From an uncultured Eubacteriales bacterium (GTDB lineage: Bacteria > Bacillota > Clostridia > TANB77 > CAG-508): a stretch of 18,526 nt of DNA. Shown here piece after piece: positions 14,983-18,526 of the stretch. The notes beneath the pieces are model-generated. The model did no database searches. It saw nothing but the letters and a program-made list of their open reading frames with translations, and had not been told where the DNA came from. Position 1 is the first letter of the stretch; the number at the start of each line of letters is the position of its first letter. The stretch spans positions 1-18,526 of the forward strand of contig CABUJR010000024.1 in NCBI GenBank assembly GCA_902492015.1, written 5' to 3'. Made by a program: the position numbers and the translations under genes.

Positions 14983-15013
14983 AAAAAATGGGAAATTATT
15001 AATTAATTTCCCA
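14983..15013 (-). terminator. intrinsic terminator after the hydrolase-like gene
   Basis: A 10-bp stem (tgggaaatta, 14989-14998, with 15004-15013) and 5-base loop are followed on the minus strand by six U. It lies 9 bases after the stop codon and separates this unit from znuA. Confidence 0.87.
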
Positions 15014-15021
15014 CTTTAATT

Positions 15022-16104
15022 TTAAAAACTTGTTAAGAAATTTCTAATAGAGTTTATAAGTTCTGTTGGATTTGTTAATTGAATTACATTATCTCCTTTT
15101 ATTTCTTCTATTTTCTGAATATCTGGATTTGTAATTGTTCCTTGTGCTAATCCTTTTAAATCAATTGTAGCTCCATTTGACTTTGCACTATTATATTTAG
15201 AAACTGTATCACTTGCTAAAATTTCTAATACTGGTAAATAATCTGGATATTTATAATCTTGCATTTGATTCATATTATCCTCTAATTTATTTATTTCTCT
15301 TACCATAGTTCTACTTAGATATGAACTTCCTATTCTATTTCTATATACTTTAATTTCTTCTTTGCCATATATATCTGGCATATTCTTCATTTTATCTATA
15401 TAAAATTCATCACCTTTAACATAGCTTAAAACTCTTTCATATCCTGTAAGTTCAAATATTGAAGTAATATTTACATTTGAAACTCTATCTGTTAGTTGCT
15501 TTTTATAATAATCATCTTTAATTTCTGCTGGATATGTTCCATCTATTGAAACAATTCCTTGTACTAATTCTGGATATGCATTTTGGAAATACATTGCATA
15601 AACATTTGATGTTTCATGTGGCATTAATACATAAGGACCAGAAATACCTGCAAGTTCAAGTACTTTTTTGATTTCTGCAGCTATATTTTCATTTGTTCTT
15701 GGATGTTCTTTCATAGACATGCTATAACCATAACCAAAATACTCTACTACTACCACTTTATATTCATTCTTTAAAGATTCAACTAAAGTTTTATATTGTA
15801 TCGCAGGAGAAGGTGAACCAAATGCAGGTAATATAACTAAAGTTTTACTTCCTTCTCCTACAGTATATAAATTCATAAATTTATTTTCTTCATCATATAC
15901 AGGATACATTTTCTTATATTCTCCATTATATAATGAAGATATTTCATTTATTTTCGCTAAATTATGTAAAATAACACAAACAAATAAAAATATTAATATT
16001 CTTATTCCCCAAGTAAATAAAAAATCTTTAAAAACATCAAAAGCTCCAAATATTTTGAATAATATCTTATTTAACATCTTTTGTTTTGTATGATTTTTAA
16101 TCAT
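15022..16104 (-). CDS. membrane-anchored alpha/beta-hydrolase-fold protein, probably catalytically inactive
   Basis: This 360-residue protein has one membrane helix (about 31-48) followed by an external alpha/beta-hydrolase domain. Fold marks are LVILPAFGSPSP (89-100, oxyanion strand-loop), VVVVEYFGYGYS (117-128), the nucleophile-elbow segment YVLMPHETSNVYAMYF (158-173) and VSIDGTYP (185-192). In relatives the elbow reads like PHSxSG with Ser as nucleophile; here that position is Glu164 (codon GAA, read directly). The C-terminal segment KGDNVIQLTNP (336-346), where relatives have a catalytic His followed by aromatic or His residues, also lacks His. Fold assignment is good; loss of activity is inferred. 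It lies 13 bases after the small hypothetical gene and shares its promoter. The ribosome site AAAGGAG is close to the ATG. Confidence 0.8.
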   Translation of the reverse strand: MIKNHTKQKMLNKILFKIFGAFDVFKDFLFTWGIRILIFLFVCVILHNLAKINEISSLYNGEYKKMYPVYDEENKFMNLYTVGEGSKTLVILPAFGSPSPAIQYKTLVESLKNEYKVVVVEYFGYGYSMSMKEHPRTNENIAAEIKKVLELAGISGPYVLMPHETSNVYAMYFQNAYPELVQGIVSIDGTYPAEIKDDYYKKQLTDRVSNVNITSIFELTGYERVLSYVKGDEFYIDKMKNMPDIYGKEEIKVYRNRIGSSYLSRTMVREINKLEDNMNQMQDYKYPDYLPVLEILASDTVSKYNSAKSNGATIDLKGLAQGTITNPDIQKIEEIKGDNVIQLTNPTELINSIRNFLTSF

Positions 16105-16117
16105 ACACTCCTTTCTT

Positions 16118-16561
16118 TTAATTTATTGCATATTGTAAATCATAAGTTTCTCCAAGAATTTTTATACTAACTGAAATACTTTGATTAATAGAATTGTCTA
16201 CATTAATAACAAATTCTTCAACATTTTCACATAACTTTATTTTATTAAAATAAAGCATGTTTCCTAATTTTATAAAAGTATTTGTTGTTTTATCTTCATT
16301 TTCAAAAGTAATATAATAACTTGATAAGTCATTTTCATCTACTAAACCGTATTTTTTTACAACTACTCCATCTGTTTTAGTAACTTTTAAAAAATATAAA
16401 TTCAATTTTGTAATCTCAGAATTAGCATATAAACTTGAACTTATATTATTTATATTTTTGTAAAAATATGTTTGAACAGTTCCTACTATACCTATAAATA
16501 TAGTAAATAAAACAATATATAAAAATAAATTTTTTATAACTTTTGTTTCTGCTAATTGCAT
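16118..16561 (-). CDS. small membrane-anchored protein, unknown; pseudopilin-like layout
   Basis: This 147-residue protein is not recognised. It has a basic N-terminus, one hydrophobic segment (about 12-30), then a soluble domain of alternating strands (NLYFLKVTK, YYITFENED, TFIKLGNMLYFNKIKLCENVEEF). This layout recalls minor pseudopilins such as ComGF/GspJ, but no prepilin-peptidase cleavage motif (G then F-T-x-x-E) is visible, so the link is weak. The ATG at 16561 was chosen over a GTG at 16570 because AGTGAG lies before it. It has a clear promoter upstream and is followed after 13 bases by the hydrolase-fold gene, which suggests the two anchored proteins act together at the cell surface. 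Confidence 0.7.
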   Translation of the reverse strand: MQLAETKVIKNLFLYIVLFTIFIGIVGTVQTYFYKNINNISSSLYANSEITKLNLYFLKVTKTDGVVVKKYGLVDENDLSSYYITFENEDKTTNTFIKLGNMLYFNKIKLCENVEEFVINVDNSINQSISVSIKILGETYDLQYAIN

Positions 16562-16596
16562 TTTTCTCACTTTCTAAAATAAATTAATCTATTAAA

Positions 16597-16625
16597 AATA
16601 TAACATATAATAAATTTTTTATCAA
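16597..16625 (-). promoter_or_regulatory. sigma-A promoter of the two-gene anchored-protein unit
   Basis: On the minus strand TTGATA (16620-16625), a 17-base spacer and TATATT (16597-16602), with TGT before the -10 (extended -10). It would start transcription near 16590, about 30 bases before the ATG. The rest of 16562-16848 holds only the rplL terminator and featureless AT-rich DNA. Confidence 0.7.
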
Positions 16626-16789
16626 ATACTATATACAAAATATTTAAATAATTATATTTTAACAATTTTATTTGAATAAAATCACATTTTAGATTTTCTT
16701 TTAAATAATATTCTAACAGTGTTTTTAATTATTTTTGATTATCTTAACAATATTTTAAATTATTTTTTAAGTTATAAATTTTCTATAAT

Positions 16790-16824
16790 ACAAAAAAGCC
16801 TTGCATTTTTTAGCAAGACTTTTT
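16790..16824 (-). terminator. intrinsic terminator after rplL
   Basis: A 12-bp stem with one G-U wobble (16793-16804 with 16813-16824) and an 8-base loop is followed by six U on the minus strand. It ends the ribosomal transcript before any rpoB gene. Confidence 0.87.
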
Positions 16825-16848
16825 ATACTTTTATATTTTTAAATTAAA

Positions 16849-17217
16849 TTATTTTAATTCAACTGTTGCTCCAGCTTCAACAAATTTAGCTTTTAATTCT
16901 TCAGCTTCATCTTTTGAAACTCCTTCTTTAATTGCTTTAGGTGCTCCATCTACTAATTCTTTAGCTTCTTTTAATCCTAATCCTGTAGCATCTCTAACAA
17001 CTTTGATTACAGCTATTTTGTTTGCTCCAGCTTCTGTTAAAACAACATCAAATTCTGATTTTTCAGCTCCACCTTCAGCTGCTCCTCCAGCTGCTGGTGC
17101 TGCAACAGCTGCTGCTGTTACTCCGTATTTTTCTTCAATTCCTTTTACTAATTCTGATAATTCAACTACTGTTAAGCTATCGATTTCTTCTAACATTTTA
17201 TCTGTTTTTTCACTCAT
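16849..17217 (-). CDS. rplL: 50S ribosomal protein L7/L12
   Basis: This 122-residue stalk protein binds L10 as dimers and recruits the translation GTPases. The N-terminal dimerisation helices (about 1-33), an Ala/Gly-rich hinge (about 34-52) and the C-terminal factor-binding domain (VVLTEAGANKIAVIKVVRDA, GLGLKEAKELVDGAPK) are all complete. An AGGAGGA ribosome site precedes the ATG. It lies 162 bases after rplJ, across a long AT hairpin, and a terminator follows at once. In most bacteria rpoB comes next; here it does not. Confidence 0.98.
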   Translation of the reverse strand: MSEKTDKMLEEIDSLTVVELSELVKGIEEKYGVTAAAVAAPAAGGAAEGGAEKSEFDVVLTEAGANKIAVIKVVRDATGLGLKEAKELVDGAPKAIKEGVSKDEAEELKAKFVEAGATVELK

Positions 17218-17326
17218 TTTAAAATCCTCCTAATATTTTTATTTTTTAATTTTCTTTAAATTTTAATTATTTTTTATTTTTTACTTTTAAATTTCGTTTT
17301 ATTTTTTTATAAGCTTAATTTTATGA

Positions 17327-17375
17327 TTTTAGTTTTTATTTTAATTGCAATTTTAATTAAATCAAAAACCTAAAA
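17327..17375 (-). repeat. long AT-rich hairpin between rplJ and rplL
   Basis: Outer arms (ttttagttttt, 17327-17337, with 17364-17375, one bulged base) and an inner 7-bp arm pair (about ttaaatt/aatttaa) can form one extended stem just after the rplJ stop. No long U-run follows it. It could be a processing or stability element that helps raise L12 over L10, as the ribosome needs several L12 per L10. Confidence 0.4.
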
Positions 17376-17379
17376 CTTA

Positions 17380-17886
17380 TTATTTAGCTTCTTCTTCTTT
17401 TTTTACTCTAACTGCATCAAGTGTAGCAGCAAGTTTTGAAACATTTGCAAGTAAGCATCCAGCAAGTTTTGCGATAAGTTCTTCTCTTGAAGGAAGTTGT
17501 GCAAGTGTTGTTAACTCTTCTACTGAAGAAACTTTTCCTTCTAATACTCCACCTTTGATTTTGTAGAAGTCATTTGATTTTGCATAAGAATAAATAGCTT
17601 TTAATGGTGGTAAGTATTCATCTTGAGATATAATAACAGCTGTAGGTCCTATTAAAGCATCATTTAATTCTTCTATTCCACATTCTTTTAATGCTCTTCT
17701 TGTTATATTATTTTTTATAACAGAATATTCAGCTCCAACTTCTCTTACTGATTTTCTTAATCCTGTTACATCAGCTACATTGATTCCTCTGTAATCAACT
17801 AAAAGTACTAAACTAGCAGTTTTAATTTTTTCAGCTAATTCTTTTACTTCTTTTTCTTTTTGTGCAATAATTTTTTCACTAGCCAA
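17380..17886 (-). CDS. rplJ: 50S ribosomal protein L10
   Basis: This 168-residue protein is the base of the ribosomal stalk. The N-terminal domain binds 23S rRNA (LVDYRGINVADVTGLRKSVR at about 29-48, VIKNNITRRALKE at about 56-68) and the C-terminal helix binds L12 dimers. Length is typical. The start is TTG at 17886, with a strong GGAGGTGA site 7 bases before it; no nearby ATG fits. It is controlled by the L10-leader RNA lying between rplA and this gene. Confidence 0.97.
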   Translation of the reverse strand: MASEKIIAQKEKEVKELAEKIKTASLVLLVDYRGINVADVTGLRKSVREVGAEYSVIKNNITRRALKECGIEELNDALIGPTAVIISQDEYLPPLKAIYSYAKSNDFYKIKGGVLEGKVSSVEELTTLAQLPSREELIAKLAGCLLANVSKLAATLDAVRVKKEEEAK

Positions 17887-17943
17887 TTTTATTTCACCTC
17901 CATTTAATTTATATATATTTAATTTATTTACTTTTTTATTTCC

Positions 17944-17994
17944 TAAAACAAAGCCTCTTTGTTACCTGACTTGCAAGGTAAACAAAGAGGCTTT
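17944..17994 (-). terminator. attenuator hairpin of the rplJL leader
   Basis: An 18-bp stem with one bulge (17950-17967 with 17976-17994; core aaagcctctttgtt) is followed on the minus strand by GTTTT. It forms the downstream hairpin of the L10 leader and probably ends transcription when L10 is in excess. The short U-run suggests partial termination. Confidence 0.75.
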
Positions 17995-18058
17995 TAAAGT
18001 CCGCTCTTATTATTTACCTCGGTAGGATTTATTTTATACCTACTGTCTTAGGCTATTT
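17945..18058 (-). promoter_or_regulatory. L10 leader (autoregulatory r-protein leader RNA)
   Basis: Between rplA and rplJ the minus-strand RNA carries the hallmarks of the L10 leader: AAGACAGTAGG, then TCCTACCGAGGT after a short loop, then a GC-containing hairpin. L10 or the L10-L12 complex binds this RNA and represses rplJL expression. The core lies at about 18005-18055. The type is recognised by motif and position, without a covariance search. Confidence 0.85.
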
Positions 18059-18064
18059 AATTAA

Positions 18065-18526
18065 TTATCTTTGATTTATATATACACTTGGTCCCATTGT
18101 TGTTGTTAAAGCAACACTTCTAATGTATTGTCCTTTAGCAGCAGCTGGTTTAGCTTTAATTATAGCGTCTATAACTGTTTGATAGTTTTCTGCTAATTTT
18201 TCAGCTCCAAAAGAAACTTTTCCAATTCCTAAATGTATAATATTTGTTTTATCTAATCTGTATTCAACTTTACCAGATTTGATTTCTGAAATAGCTTTTG
18301 TAACATCCATTGTTACTGTTCCAGATTTAGGGTTTGGCATTAATCCTTTTGGTCCTAATATTTTACCAAGTCTTCCTATAACACCCATCATATCAGGTGT
18401 TGCTACGATAACGTCATAATCAAACCAATTTTCTTTTTCTATTTTTGGAACTAATTCTTCTGCTCCAACAAAATCTGCTCCAGCAGCTTCAGCTTCTTTA
18501 GCTTTATCTCCTTTTGCAAATACTAA
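18065..18526 (-). CDS. rplA: 50S ribosomal protein L1 (partial, C-terminal two thirds)
   Basis: The frame is open from the right edge of the window (LVFAKGDKAKEAEAAGADFV) to the TAA at 18065, giving 154 residues of the usual 230. The conserved GRLGKILGPKGLMPNPKSGT block and the C-terminal SVALTTTMGPSVYIN fit L1, which forms the L1 stalk near the E site. The N-terminus lies outside the window. The internal ATG at 18391 is not the start. rplK is expected just beyond the edge. It is co-transcribed with rplJ-rplL through the L10 leader. Confidence 0.97.
   Translation of the reverse strand, partial: LVFAKGDKAKEAEAAGADFVGAEELVPKIEKENWFDYDVIVATPDMMGVIGRLGKILGPKGLMPNPKSGTVTMDVTKAISEIKSGKVEYRLDKTNIIHLGIGKVSFGAEKLAENYQTVIDAIIKAKPAAAKGQYIRSVALTTTMGPSVYINQR

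Noticed and set aside
17003..17233. Two plus-strand open frames opposite rplL
   Set aside because: They are mirror frames of the Ala/Gly-rich L7/L12 coding sequence; products are low-complexity and have no ribosome site.
1..18526. CRISPR arrays, tRNA or rRNA genes, insertion sequences, phage or attachment sites
   Set aside because: None was seen: no regularly spaced repeats, no cloverleaf-like or rRNA segments, no transposase or integrase motifs. RusA alone is not enough to call a prophage.

Overview
The window is very AT-rich, has tightly packed operons, strong AGGAGG-type ribosome sites and several TTG/GTG starts. It also holds endospore genes (spoIIID, sipL, yunB and a SpoVB-type flippase) beside veg and the rplA-rplJ-rplL ribosomal cluster. 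This points to a spore-forming, low-GC Firmicute of class Clostridia. Genus and species cannot be read from the sequence. All genes but one (the SpoVB-type flippase) lie on the minus strand, so the window is best read from right to left.

Right end (18526 to 16849): partial rplA, an L10-leader RNA with an attenuator hairpin, rplJ, a long AT hairpin, rplL and a terminator. rpoB does not follow rplL. Instead a promoter drives a two-gene unit (16561 to 15022) made of a small membrane-anchored hypothetical protein and a membrane-anchored alpha/beta-hydrolase-fold protein. In the latter the usual catalytic Ser and His positions appear to be replaced (Glu164 and Asn339), so it looks like a pseudoenzyme. 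This unit ends in a terminator.

Middle (14910 to 10676): a zinc/manganese-type ABC uptake operon (znuA-znuC-znuB) with a clear sigma-A promoter and a perfect 15-bp palindrome just upstream. It reads through closely spaced genes for a peptidase S66 (LD-carboxypeptidase/MccF type) and a RusA-like Holliday-junction nuclease, and ends at a strong terminator. Next come spoIIID, veg (with a near-consensus extended -10 promoter), sipL (DUF3794 repeats plus LysM) and yunB. These are separate short units, each with its own terminator or intergenic region.

Left (7413 to 1): the SpoVB/MOP-type flippase gene is the only plus-strand gene. It shares a divergent promoter region with an exopolysaccharide operon running off the left edge. 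The operon begins with an unusual 453-residue protein holding two complete bacterial sugar transferase (monotopic phosphoglycosyl transferase) domains in tandem, both with the catalytic Asp-Glu pair. It continues with a GT4 glycosyltransferase, a DUF6625-type GT-A transferase, a second GT4 transferase, an EpsG-like polymerase and the first 21 codons of another gene. Together these would start a glycan on undecaprenyl phosphate, extend it and polymerise it. No flippase is seen inside the operon, so the divergent MOP-family protein is a plausible but unproven partner.

No tRNA, rRNA, CRISPR array, insertion sequence or prophage was seen. No gene-free stretch exceeds about 290 bases. The observations most worth following up are the double phosphoglycosyl transferase, the degenerate hydrolase, the palindrome at the znu promoter, and a nine-codon leader ORF whose start lies in a hairpin before the DUF6625 gene.
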